A stretch of DNA of 64,000 nt from Pseudomonas fragi (GTDB lineage Bacteria; Pseudomonadota; Gammaproteobacteria; Pseudomonadales; Pseudomonadaceae): positions 186,001 through 250,000 of the forward strand of contig NZ_NQKQ01000003.1 in the NCBI RefSeq assembly GCF_002269505.1, in the 5' to 3' direction. A model generated the notes under the pieces. It was given only the letters and a program-made list of their open reading frames with translations, had not been told where the DNA came from and did no database searches. The translations under genes and the position numbers were made by a program. Below are positions 46,503 through 55,485 of the stretch, one piece after another; position 1 is the first letter of the stretch, and every line of letters begins with the position of its first letter.

Positions 46503-47744
46503 ATGGATAATAGCGGTTTGAGTGTTCAGACCCTGGCAGACATGGGCTTGAATCTGACCGAGTATGACAGCCTCATCGGCGAGTTTTACGATGGCTCGCT
46601 GGACCCCAAGCTGATGGCCAAGACCCTGCGTCATGTGCGCAGCCTGTACCAGGCCAACTATGTCATCCTGATCTTGCGCGTCCCCGATCAGCCGGACCTG
46701 GGGCTGATGATAGTGGTCGGCGACATCGAGCGCGAAGGCGAGGTCAGTTACTGGGCCTACCCGCAAGCGGTCACGCCTTTCAACAACCCGCCAATGGACC
46801 AGGTGTTCACCGTCGACGACCTGATGAGCGAAGAGCAGTGGACCCGCTCGGTTTACTTCAAGACCTATGGCACCGTTCATGACACCTACCACATCATGGG
46901 CGCTGACATTTCCACGCCTGATGGCGGCAAGCTGCGTTTTCGCATCACCCGACCAAAATCCGCCGCCAATTTCAACGCTAGCGAACGCACGCTGTGCGGC
47001 ATGTTCATACCGCATCTGCGCCGTGCCATGCATGTGCACAACCTGATCGACCGCAGTGAATCGATGAGTGAACTGTACTCGCAGGCAATCAGCCGTTTAT
47101 CGGTGGCCACCATCGTGCTGGATCAACAGGGCAAGGCTCTGAGCCTCAACCCGATGGCCAGCGAGCTGCTGGAGCAGGCAGATGGTCTCAAGCTGGTCGG
47201 CGGGCATCTTGAGGCGACCTATCCCAGCGACAACCGCGAGCTGCAACGCCTGGTCCGCAACGCCTTTGCCGGTGACGGCAACAATGTGCAGCAAGGCACG
47301 GTGGCTGAAGCCATGTCGGTCTCCAGGCCCTCGGGGCAGATCAACCTGGGCGTGGTCGTCGAGGCCATTGCGACCCGGGACTGGGCCGAGGGCAAGGGCG
47401 CGCCAGGGGTAGTGGTGTATATCCGCGACGCTGTCGGGCGCTCGCTGGCCAGCGAAACCCTGACCAAACAACTGTTCAACCTGACACGGGCTGAAACTGC
47501 GCTGGCAATGGAGCTGGCCAATGGTCTGTCGCTGGAAGAAGCCGCCGAGGCGTTGAATGTGCGCCGTAACACGGCAAGGGCGCATCTGCGCTCGATTTTC
47601 TCGAAGACCGGCGTACGCCGCCAGACCGAACTGGTGCGCATCATCCTCAACAGTGTGGTTGCCCTGGGCAAACCCGGGCTGGCGATAGTGCCCGGCGCCA
47701 AGGCCAGCAGGAAAAAAACCGGATTGACGCAAAACAGCGCCTGA
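46503..47744 (+). CDS. LuxR-type helix-turn-helix transcriptional regulator of the catabolic cluster
   Basis: This 413-residue regulator ends in a LuxR/GerE-type helix-turn-helix (LTRAETALAMELANGLSLEEAAEALNVRRNT...HLRSIFSKTGVRRQTELVRII). The N-terminal 300 residues contain no quorum-sensing domain or receiver; a PAS-like segment around residues 190-310 (LSVATIVLDQQGKALSLNPMASELLE) may sense a ligand. The ATG at 46503 follows GAGGAGAGGG; a GTG seven codons earlier is weaker. It lies in the middle of the catabolic cluster and most likely controls it through the 16-bp palindromes. Confidence 0.9.
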   Translation: MDNSGLSVQTLADMGLNLTEYDSLIGEFYDGSLDPKLMAKTLRHVRSLYQANYVILILRVPDQPDLGLMIVVGDIEREGEVSYWAYPQAVTPFNNPPMDQVFTVDDLMSEEQWTRSVYFKTYGTVHDTYHIMGADISTPDGGKLRFRITRPKSAANFNASERTLCGMFIPHLRRAMHVHNLIDRSESMSELYSQAISRLSVATIVLDQQGKALSLNPMASELLEQADGLKLVGGHLEATYPSDNRELQRLVRNAFAGDGNNVQQGTVAEAMSVSRPSGQINLGVVVEAIATRDWAEGKGAPGVVVYIRDAVGRSLASETLTKQLFNLTRAETALAMELANGLSLEEAAEALNVRRNTARAHLRSIFSKTGVRRQTELVRIILNSVVALGKPGLAIVPGAKASRKKTGLTQNSA

Positions 47745-47757
47745 AAGCAGGCATTGT

Positions 47758-47773
47758 TAGTCCATGCGGAGGA
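47758..47773 (+). promoter_or_regulatory. Candidate LuxR-regulator operator, site 4 (Rieske oxygenase gene)
   Basis: TAGTCCATGCGGAGGA shares 12 of 16 bases with site 2. It ends 72 bases before the ATG at 47846, almost the same spacing as sites 1 and 2. Its right arm carries a C-to-G change. Confidence 0.5.
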
Positions 47774-47845
47774 TGAAGGCGGCAGCGGGTTCGGTGAAAA
47801 TCCAGCGGGTACAGGACCGGGGATTTTCACACGAGGACAATAACA

Positions 47846-48883
47846 ATGACCAAACTCGCAGCAATCAACGTTGACAGTATTCTGGCCCCTCGCTTTGGCC
47901 GGGGCTGGCATTGCCTGGGTGATGCCGCTGACTACCGTGATGGTCAGCTTCACACGCTGAATGTTTTCGGCACACGCTTGCTGGCATTTGCCACGGCCAG
48001 CGGCCAGATCAGTGTTATCGATGCCCATTGCCCGCACATGGGCGCTGACCTGTCGCAGGGCACCCTGGAAAACGACCGGGTAGTGTGCCCGTTTCACCAT
48101 TGGCAATACGACGCCGCTGGCAAGTGCGTCGAGATCCCGTATTGCAAGCGCATCCCGCCAAAAGCCAAGACCCGGCGCTGGTTGACCTGCGAAGAAAACA
48201 ACCTGCTGTTCGTGTGGAACAACCCTGAGGGCAAGGCCCCGGCAGACAACGTGGTGATCCCCCATTTGCCGGAGCAGGACAGCGACGAATGGCTGCATGA
48301 CTGGCACATGGACAAGCTGATCATCGAGACCAACCCGCGGGAACTGGTCGACAATCTGGCCGATGCCCAGCACTTCGGCCCGGTGCATGGCACTCCGACC
48401 AAGTACTTTGCGAATATTTTCGAGGGCCACATTGCCCAGCAGATTTTCCACGGTGACTCTGACCGGCTGGGCGGTGACCTGGTTGCCGAGTCTGCGTATT
48501 ACGGCCCGGCGACGCACTTCACGCGCATGCGCGCAGTATTCGAGGGCATGGAAATTCACTCGATCCTGCTCAATTGCCACGTACCGATCGACGCCAACAG
48601 TTTCGAGCTGCGTTTTGGCTGCATGGTGAAAAAGATTCCGGGCTGGAGCGAAGAACAGAGCAGGGCGCTGGCCCAGGATTACGTGCTGCGCAACCGCGAT
48701 GCCTTCTATCAGGACGTGGTGATCTGGCAGCACAAGATCCGGGTCGACAAACCGGTGCTGGCTGAAGGTGATGGTCCGGTCTATCAACTGCGCGACTGGT
48801 ACGCCCAGTTCTTTATGGACGAAGACAGCATGCCGGCATCGATTGCCGAACGCAGCGAAATCATCACCGTCGACCACCGCTGA
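47846..48883 (+). CDS. Rieske non-haem iron oxygenase, terminal component
   Basis: This 345-residue monooxygenase subunit is similar in layout to KshA (3-ketosteroid 9-alpha-hydroxylase). The Rieske [2Fe-2S] ligands are C62, H64, C81 and H84 (HCPHMG, CPFHHW). The mononuclear iron motif N170-X2-D173-X2-H176-X4-H181 is complete. A reductase and ferredoxin gene are not in the cluster, so electrons must come from elsewhere. With the ligase and acyl-CoA dehydrogenase upstream, a steroid-, terpenoid- or other polycyclic acid is a plausible substrate, but this is inference. Confidence 0.92.
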   Translation: MTKLAAINVDSILAPRFGRGWHCLGDAADYRDGQLHTLNVFGTRLLAFATASGQISVIDAHCPHMGADLSQGTLENDRVVCPFHHWQYDAAGKCVEIPYCKRIPPKAKTRRWLTCEENNLLFVWNNPEGKAPADNVVIPHLPEQDSDEWLHDWHMDKLIIETNPRELVDNLADAQHFGPVHGTPTKYFANIFEGHIAQQIFHGDSDRLGGDLVAESAYYGPATHFTRMRAVFEGMEIHSILLNCHVPIDANSFELRFGCMVKKIPGWSEEQSRALAQDYVLRNRDAFYQDVVIWQHKIRVDKPVLAEGDGPVYQLRDWYAQFFMDEDSMPASIAERSEIITVDHR

Positions 48884-48906
48884 TTCATCCCGGGCAGGAA
48901 CGCGCA

Positions 48907-50094
48907 ATGAACATGAGTGGTCGTAAAACCTTGGCGATCATGCTGGCTGCCAGTTTCGCCTCGACCATTGGCGGTTTGCCGTTCAATACCTTGCCGATCC
49001 TGCTGGGTTCGATGGTCGACAGCCAGGGCTTGAGCGTCGAGCAGATCGGTTTGCTGGGCGCAGTCTGTTTTGCCGGTTACCTGCTGGGCACCCTGATGGC
49101 CGTGGTGCTGATCGACCGCCTGAACTGGCGCTGGCTGACCCTGGGCTGCGCCACTGGCGCCGCTACGGCGTACTGGATGTCGTCATGGCTGCCCGCCACG
49201 GCGCAGTTGCCGCTGTGGGCATTGATCGGTTTTTTTGCCGCACTCATGACCTGCCTGGGCATGCGCATCATGGGCGAAATGGCCAACAAGGAGCGCGCCC
49301 TGGGCTTGCGCCTGGGCATTGAACTCGGCGTGGTGGCGGCCGTGTTGTTTGCTTTGCCATCGCTGGTAATCGCGTATTTCCACTACACCGGCGCCGTCGT
49401 GATGCTGGCAGCGATTATCCTGCTGCTAAGCCTCAGTGCCCTGGCATTGCCCAGGCGAGAGGACTTTATCGACCAAAGCAGGCTGCCACAGGGTGGTTCG
49501 GTGCTGTCACGTTTTCAATTTCCGCCGGCGGCTTATGCGGCGCTGGGGTTTTTCTTCCTGTTTGGTGCCGGGCAAATCGGCCTGTGGGCATTCCTGGAAC
49601 GTCTGGGCCATGGCCTGGCCTTGCAGCCGACCGAACTGGGTATCGTTTTTGCCGTATTGAAGCTGCTAGGTGGCGCGGCGGCGCTGATCCTGGCTGCGAT
49701 CGGTGACCGCCTGGGCGTACGCGCACCGCATATCATCGTCATGCTGGTGCTGGGCACCGGGCTGTTATTGCTGGGCAATGCCGAGGGCTTTGTGATGTAC
49801 GCCGCGGGCGCATGGATCTGGGAGGTGGGTTTTACCTGGGGCTGTGTGTATCAGACCGCTGCAATTGCGCGGCTGGATCCTAGTGGTCGCTCGATCATGT
49901 TGATCCCCGGGGCGTTTGCCTTGAGCTCCATGGCCGGGCCGGCACTGGCCGGGCAACTGGTGGGTCAGGGTTACACGATGCTGTTGTCGATAGCCGCTGC
50001 TTGTGCGGTGATCCCGGTACTGGCGTTTACCTGTTTGCTGGCCCGACGCTTGAGTGGGGAGGGTGTAGAAGTCGAGCGGGTGGTAGCGGTGTGA
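48907..50094 (+). CDS. MFS transporter of the catabolic cluster
   Basis: This 395-residue, twelve-helix major-facilitator protein starts 23 bases after the Rieske gene with a short ribosome site (GCAGGAA). Helix blocks include LGAVCFAGYLLGTLMAVVLI, PLWALIGFFAALMTCLGMRIMGEM and AAYAALGFFFLFGAGQIGLWAF. It is presumably the uptake permease for the cluster's substrate and is co-transcribed with the oxygenase. No specific family with known substrate was recognised. Confidence 0.88.
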   Translation: MNMSGRKTLAIMLAASFASTIGGLPFNTLPILLGSMVDSQGLSVEQIGLLGAVCFAGYLLGTLMAVVLIDRLNWRWLTLGCATGAATAYWMSSWLPATAQLPLWALIGFFAALMTCLGMRIMGEMANKERALGLRLGIELGVVAAVLFALPSLVIAYFHYTGAVVMLAAIILLLSLSALALPRREDFIDQSRLPQGGSVLSRFQFPPAAYAALGFFFLFGAGQIGLWAFLERLGHGLALQPTELGIVFAVLKLLGGAAALILAAIGDRLGVRAPHIIVMLVLGTGLLLLGNAEGFVMYAAGAWIWEVGFTWGCVYQTAAIARLDPSGRSIMLIPGAFALSSMAGPALAGQLVGQGYTMLLSIAAACAVIPVLAFTCLLARRLSGEGVEVERVVAV

Positions 50095-50214
50095 TAATTG
50101 GTTGATTGCTGGTTGACGGCTTTGGCCGCAACGGCTGTAAGCCTGTATTTGTCAGACCCGATAGCCCGCAATCAGGTTAGAGTGTTCATCAATTAATTAA
50201 TCGTTATGTGAAGA

Positions 50215-50832
50215 ATGAATCGTGCGCTGTTTGTTGCTCTGGATGGGCCCAAGGGATCTGGCAAAACCACACTGCTGGAAGCCGTCACCAAAGCACTGAG
50301 GGCAGACAACAAAAAGGTCATCCGCCTTTGCGAGAAAAAAAGCGATCCCTGGCGAGGTGAAACAATGGCCCTCGTGAACAAACTCGTCAGAAATCCCGAC
50401 CGGGAATTAGAGTTGCGGGTTTGTGAGCGCCTTGCTGAAAGCCGTAGCTGGATTTCCCGGCATGTATTGGCTAAACAGCCACCCGACAGCATCATCCTGA
50501 TCGATCGCTGGTACCCCTCTGATGCCGCATTTCGCCGGATAGTCCCGTTTGCAGAGATTCTCCAGTTGAACATTGATCGCAACGTGCAAGTCCCGGACCT
50601 GCATGTCGGGGTTGTCACCGCCCCTGAAATGTCATGGGCGAGGGCAGCGGCCCGATCGCGCGGGCTGAACAGTACGGTGATCCATAAGCTGGAAGAACAT
50701 GTCGATTGTACCCGGGCGTTCGAGCGGGCGATTGCAGATCACGGCTGGGTTTTATGCCGTAATGAAGGAACAATCGAAGACGCAACGATGCAGGTGGTTT
50801 CACAGATCCATAAAGTCTTCAATGCCCCGTAA
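50215..50832 (+). CDS. Thymidylate-kinase-like P-loop protein
   Basis: This 205-residue protein resembles dTMP kinases. The Walker A loop is G11-PKGS-GK17-T18 (LDGPKGSGKTTL), a DR(Y/W)-type motif is in LIDRWYPSDAAFR, and an arginine-rich LID-like segment is ARAAARSRGLN. The true housekeeping tmk is expected elsewhere, next to holB. Codon use is plainer and more AT-rich than in the catabolic cluster before it. It may phosphorylate a nucleotide for the glycosyltransferase block that follows after a 546-bp gap, or be an unrelated accessory kinase. The ribosome site (GAAG) is weak. Confidence 0.75.
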   Translation: MNRALFVALDGPKGSGKTTLLEAVTKALRADNKKVIRLCEKKSDPWRGETMALVNKLVRNPDRELELRVCERLAESRSWISRHVLAKQPPDSIILIDRWYPSDAAFRRIVPFAEILQLNIDRNVQVPDLHVGVVTAPEMSWARAAARSRGLNSTVIHKLEEHVDCTRAFERAIADHGWVLCRNEGTIEDATMQVVSQIHKVFNAP

Positions 50833-51378
50833 ACACAGTTTGCCGCGCCGGTGTTGATACGGTTGAGAGAGGCTGTTGCGCGCAGATGCGCTGGTTTGTA
50901 GGAATTGTGGGATGGCTCTGTTAGTGAAAACGGATGAATTCATGTCATCTATGCCTCTTAATTAATACGGACGGTTCCAACAGATCCAGGACGCTGCCAA
51001 GGAAAACCGACTGACAGTGGCCTTGGCAACTGGCAAAGAGGCAGCCCAGTGCGGCTGCGTCGGCAGAGCCTGACGATTTGTCGATCACTCAGGCTTGAGT
51101 ACCGACTCGATATCGGAAAAATCGAATTTGCTCGCTGCCGAACAGACGAGTATTTTCAATTAAACAAAGTGTTTATGGCGCTCTCCAAATACAAATACTG
51201 ACATGACCAGCTGCGCGCTGCATCAAGCTTTGATGGCGGCGAATTAGGAAGTTTGCCACAACATTCACCTGCACTTTTCGTTGGGGCCGATCCTATATCA
51301 AAGAGCTACTGTTCTTTGAATTTGCTTGTTTGGTTCATGGCAAACAACGAAGGCTTGAGATATTGAAGGAGCAGGGGT
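50833..51378. other. AT-rich gap of 546 bp before the glycosyltransferase gene
   Basis: No gene is supported. One 34-codon stretch (around 50970-51074) reads IQDAAKENRLTVALATGKEAA before a stop but has no start or family match. The segment has many short A/T runs, fitting a silenced accessory region and a promoter near 51300-51360. Confidence 0.4.
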
Positions 51379-54033
51379 ATGTATACTGGTGCTATTTTCA
51401 TATCATTTGATGCCGTTGCTGTATCGGGCATAACTGTCGAGGCCTTGAAAGTGGCCAAGCGTCTTGGGCACAATGATATCAAGTGCTATCTTGATCTGGG
51501 CTATGACATCAAGGTCGACAAAGGTAACTTCAACAAACCCTATGGCGACGAACGAGACATTTATCGAAGTGTATTTACGCTCGTCCGAGTTGAAGGTATC
51601 GATTCACTTCCGAATTACAGCGTGGGATTTATTACTCATGCGCATGACGTACTGATCGGCCAGAGAACTCCTGTTTCTCCCGAGCGTAGAGAGCAGCTAC
51701 TGACCTTGATTCAGAAGTTGTCAGAGTCCCTGGCCTGGCGAATCATCAAGCTATGGGAATCATTGAGCATACGCTATGTGTTTGTTGAAAATGGAACACT
51801 TCCGGAAAATATTATTTATACAAAAGCGCTGTACCAGGCCATTGAAATATACGGAAAGAATCAGGGTCTGGGCAACTTCGTCATCTGGCGCGATCACGAC
51901 TTGATGTGGAACAGTGAAAAAACGGTTATGAAGTATGGGGCAGAGCCTTATCCCCACGCGGTCAAACCGGTGCGCTCGCCTTATATCACGTATGTAACGC
52001 TCAATGAACATTTGAAAAACAGGCTTGAGCAATGGTGCGACCATCAGGTTAAAGTCGTGGTGCGCAAAAACACCTACGATTTCGATAGGCAGGGCGCCAA
52101 GGTTAATATCAGGAACGGCCTGGGCATTCGAGAAAGTGATTTGGTGATTGCCCGGACCACACGCATCATTCCTCAAAAGCGACATGACCGGGATATCTGG
52201 CTGATCCATCGACTGAGCCTGCTTTTTGCTCGCAATGGCGGGGAGCGTAACGTGTATCTTGTGGTGGCGGGGGATCCACATGAGCACTCAGCCTACTTTT
52301 CCGAGTTGAATAAGCTTGCCAGACAGCTTCAAGTCATACACCTGGTAAAGTTTATCGGTTCGTTATCCCACGCTTGTATGCCCTCGAAAGAAAACACCAT
52401 CACCATCGAGGATCTTTATGACGCCTGCGATCTGGTTTCCTTTCTAACGTCGTGGGGGTATGACAGTTACGGCAACCCGGTGGGAGAGGCCATCAGCAGC
52501 CAGCGTTGTTACATGACGACCCGCTATGAATATTACCATGAGGTGTATGGTCAATACGGGTTTAAAGCGCCTGTTATGGATATTTCGCAAGCGAGTGACG
52601 GGCTGCCTGATGACAGGTTCGTCGAAGAGGTCTACCAATTACTGAATAATAAAAAGCTGGCGACGGAAATAGTCAGGCACAACTTCGAAATTGGTCGGCG
52701 TTTCCTTTCCAATAATATCGTCGATATACTGGGATTGAATGATGCCGGAGGTGTTATGCGTGACGCTATATTCGTGTCTGTCGTGTTGCCCGTCTATAAC
52801 GAGTCTGACCGTATCGATACTGTACTCGAATCTCTGTTCAGTCAAAGGACTCGGGACGGGCTGATCACCCATTCCACCTATGAACTGATCATCGTTGACA
52901 ATAACTCCACCGATGATTCGGTACAGAAAATCAACGCCTTCAAGGGGGATAACCCCTCTCTGGATATCCACGTCATACAGGAGCGCGTGCAAGGTGTTTC
53001 CTCTGCGCGAAAGCGAGGCATGGACTATGCCTCTGTACGTGCAACCCAGCGGGATCTGCGCCTGGGCACCCAAAGTAAACACTACATTGTATCCGCTGAT
53101 GCCGACTGCACAGTCGACACTTATTGGCTGCACGCGCTGATCGAGAAAATGATAGAGCAAGACGGTGACTTGGGTACCTGTAATTACTATTACAACGAAG
53201 ACTCTTTTCATAAGCGTCCCAACTTGTTCAAAGAGATCCAGAAGACTTTGCGCTGTCGTGAGCTGTCGTTTTCGTTGTTCGGCGGTTTCCCGGATGGCAA
53301 GGGCTTTGCCGTGGAACGAAGTTTCTACGATAAGGTGGGGGGTATCGAAATTTTCTATCAGCTACAAAACGGCCGCTTTGTAGAGCATCTCTCAGACGAC
53401 TGGGATTTCGGTATTCGAGTCATTGCCTGGGGGGGCAAGCCGGTTTATGCCCATGAGTCGCGTATCGAAATCAACAGCCGCCGGGTAGACACCCTCCTCG
53501 ACGAGGTGATCACAGGCAATGCCTATGGGCAGGACGGGATCATCATCATGAAGGATGTGCGTCCGGATGTAGAAAAGCAAACGCCCTCCCAATGCGACAC
53601 CAACCCCGAACAGTCGCGCCAGGCCTGGAATTATTCGATCAAGGACTACGCCCCCAAGAACGTCGTTCTTCCCGCGTTACTCAACCCCCATATTCTGCTG
53701 GAAAACACGGCCGTGCGCCTGTTCTTCACAGGGCCTGTGGCTGACCGTCTTTACCAGCGTATTCATGAGATCAAAAATGAATCACGCATCATCGACTTCA
53801 AGCCCATACACGCTTACAAGACTCCGGCCTATCGCCTCTATTTCGAATTTCGCGAGGAAATTTTCAGTGCGCTGCGCCGTGCAGTGGGTGAGGACATAGG
53901 TTTTCCTCCGCCCTTGCCTGATTGCTTCAATGATGTGAAAACCGAGGACTACGAACGGTTCGTCTACTACTTCTGTGAAGACCGCGAGTCTGGTGAAGCC
54001 CATAACTATTTTGCCAATGGGGGTGTATTTTGA
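51379..54033 (+). CDS. Two-domain glycosyltransferase: GT-B (GT4-like) fused to GT-A (GT2-like)
   Basis: This 884-residue cytoplasmic protein carries two glycosyltransferase folds. Residues about 1-450 form a GT-B unit with the nucleotide-binding stretch ARTTRIIPQKRHDRDIW and a GT4-type acidic pair D-X7-E in DSYGNPVGEA. Residues about 465-760 form a GT-A unit starting VSVVLPVYNESDRIDTVLESL, with DNNSTDDS and the metal-binding D574-A-D576 (SADADC). About 120 further residues show no fold that I recognise. No membrane helix or signal is evident. The ATG has GGAGCAGGGG upstream. It is coupled to the radical SAM gene (TGATG). Bifunctional transferases like this usually build a two-sugar unit, but donor and acceptor here are unknown. 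Confidence 0.85.
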   Translation: MYTGAIFISFDAVAVSGITVEALKVAKRLGHNDIKCYLDLGYDIKVDKGNFNKPYGDERDIYRSVFTLVRVEGIDSLPNYSVGFITHAHDVLIGQRTPVSPERREQLLTLIQKLSESLAWRIIKLWESLSIRYVFVENGTLPENIIYTKALYQAIEIYGKNQGLGNFVIWRDHDLMWNSEKTVMKYGAEPYPHAVKPVRSPYITYVTLNEHLKNRLEQWCDHQVKVVVRKNTYDFDRQGAKVNIRNGLGIRESDLVIARTTRIIPQKRHDRDIWLIHRLSLLFARNGGERNVYLVVAGDPHEHSAYFSELNKLARQLQVIHLVKFIGSLSHACMPSKENTITIEDLYDACDLVSFLTSWGYDSYGNPVGEAISSQRCYMTTRYEYYHEVYGQYGFKAPVMDISQASDGLPDDRFVEEVYQLLNNKKLATEIVRHNFEIGRRFLSNNIVDILGLNDAGGVMRDAIFVSVVLPVYNESDRIDTVLESLFSQRTRDGLITHSTYELIIVDNNSTDDSVQKINAFKGDNPSLDIHVIQERVQGVSSARKRGMDYASVRATQRDLRLGTQSKHYIVSADADCTVDTYWLHALIEKMIEQDGDLGTCNYYYNEDSFHKRPNLFKEIQKTLRCRELSFSLFGGFPDGKGFAVERSFYDKVGGIEIFYQLQNGRFVEHLSDDWDFGIRVIAWGGKPVYAHESRIEINSRRVDTLLDEVITGNAYGQDGIIIMKDVRPDVEKQTPSQCDTNPEQSRQAWNYSIKDYAPKNVVLPALLNPHILLENTAVRLFFTGPVADRLYQRIHEIKNESRIIDFKPIHAYKTPAYRLYFEFREEIFSALRRAVGEDIGFPPPLPDCFNDVKTEDYERFVYYFCEDRESGEAHNYFANGGVF

Positions 54034-55472
54034 TGAACAGTGAAGCGCTTGGTTCTCTAAACGACCTCGACCCGAATTACCCAGTGCCCCGGGTACATGA
54101 TTTTCTTTCCCGCCCGGTCAACAGTACCTTTCTGGATTATGTTTTCAATGATCCGTTCGGCTGCCATGTTTTTCCTGGCGATATCCCGGACTATCCAATG
54201 CCTTCGTTTTTTGCAGACATGGACCGCGATATCACTCAGGCCAGGCAGATTCATCTGTGGGCTTACATTCCCACTTGCCGCTACCGCTGTCATTTCTGTC
54301 AATACCCCACGATTACCCTGAATCCCAAAAGTGCTTCATCCCGGCAAGTGTTTGTGGATCTGGTGGATTACAACATCAAGGAAGCCAGGATGTGGCTTCA
54401 GAAAGTCCCAAGCCTGGCCAAGGCCGAGGTTGGCGAATTCAATATTTTTGGCGGCACACCTTCGCTGCTCCCGGAACCCGAGCTGCGTCGGCTGATGGAT
54501 TTTTACCTGCGCCATTTCAATTTCTCGGCCGCAACCATGCGTTTCGAAGGCGAGCCGGGCAGCCTTGACCGAAACTATCTCCTGTTGTTGAAGGAGCTGG
54601 GGTTCACCAAGATCAGCTTTGGTGCCCAGTCTTTCGATGACCGCATCATCTCTGCCTGTGGGCGCATGCATTCGGCCGCCGAGTGCGAGGAGACCATTCG
54701 CCATGCGCGGGAAATAGGTCTGGATTGGGTCAGTATTGATCTTATCTACGGCATGCTGGGCCAAAGCGTAGACAACATAAAGTACGACATGGAAAAGACG
54801 CTTGATCTTGAGCTTTCCCATGTGGTTATCACCAAGTTGCACATGCAAGAGTTCATGAAAACGCGAACCGGTGTTTCAGGGGACCGACAAAGCCATTGGC
54901 AACGAAAAGGGTTGATCGGAACCGACAGCATGACTTTTCCCGGTCTGGGCAAGCAGTACCAGATGCGCGAACTGGTTGAGCAGTACCTTACGCCCGACTA
55001 TCACGAACACCCGACAATGTATTTTCATCAGAACCACCTGCAGCCGGAGAAATGGAAGGGGATCATTACCGATCTCGAGACCCAGTATCCGGAAGTCGCT
55101 ATCGGGCTTGGCGGAAGTTCGAAATGCACCCGTGCCGAGGCCATCAACATCACCGGCTACAAAAAATACAAGGAGGCGCTTGATGATGACCGTCTTCCCA
55201 TCGAAGGGAGCCGTGGTGTCTCGCCGCTGCAACGGGAGGTCAACGCTTTCAAAATGGCGCTTTCCACGCTAGTCCCTGTGGATGACGCCGTATTCAGGCA
55301 ACGTTTCGAAGGCAGAAGTTTTTACGACAATCCGATCATCAGTCTTGCGCTGAAAACCCTCCTGGACAAGGCTCTCGTGACCGTCGAAGACAACAGGGTG
55401 AGCCTGACGCAAGACGGCGTGACGCTGGTCGAAGCCATCATCAACACGCAGTTCGTCACGCCGCAGGTCTGA
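54033..55472 (+). CDS. HemN/HemW-like radical SAM protein
   Basis: This 479-residue radical SAM protein reads like the HemN (coproporphyrinogen oxidase-like) superfamily. The [4Fe-4S] motif is C82-X3-C86-X2-C89 in AYIPTCRYRCHFCQYP (HemN has IPFC). It is followed by the SAM-binding GGTPS at 140-144 and the later block FTKISFGAQSFDD. The C terminus ends in a winged-helix-like segment (VSLTQDGVTLVEAII). It starts at ATG 54033 overlapping the stop of the glycosyltransferase gene. True HemN/HemW genes lie in other contexts, so this copy probably modifies a specialised substrate: HemN-like enzymes are known for methyl transfer and cyclopropanation in natural-product pathways. Confidence 0.88.
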   Translation: MNSEALGSLNDLDPNYPVPRVHDFLSRPVNSTFLDYVFNDPFGCHVFPGDIPDYPMPSFFADMDRDITQARQIHLWAYIPTCRYRCHFCQYPTITLNPKSASSRQVFVDLVDYNIKEARMWLQKVPSLAKAEVGEFNIFGGTPSLLPEPELRRLMDFYLRHFNFSAATMRFEGEPGSLDRNYLLLLKELGFTKISFGAQSFDDRIISACGRMHSAAECEETIRHAREIGLDWVSIDLIYGMLGQSVDNIKYDMEKTLDLELSHVVITKLHMQEFMKTRTGVSGDRQSHWQRKGLIGTDSMTFPGLGKQYQMRELVEQYLTPDYHEHPTMYFHQNHLQPEKWKGIITDLETQYPEVAIGLGGSSKCTRAEAINITGYKKYKEALDDDRLPIEGSRGVSPLQREVNAFKMALSTLVPVDDAVFRQRFEGRSFYDNPIISLALKTLLDKALVTVEDNRVSLTQDGVTLVEAIINTQFVTPQV

Positions 55473-55485
55473 GGAGGGATCACAG

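Noticed and set aside
47219..48907. 562-codon frame antisense to the regulator and Rieske genes
   Set aside because: It spans two sense genes and their gap, which no real gene would do here.
50970..51074. Possible gene fragment ending in a stop near 51074
   Set aside because: It is only about 34 codons, with no start codon and no family recognised; chance openness is likely.
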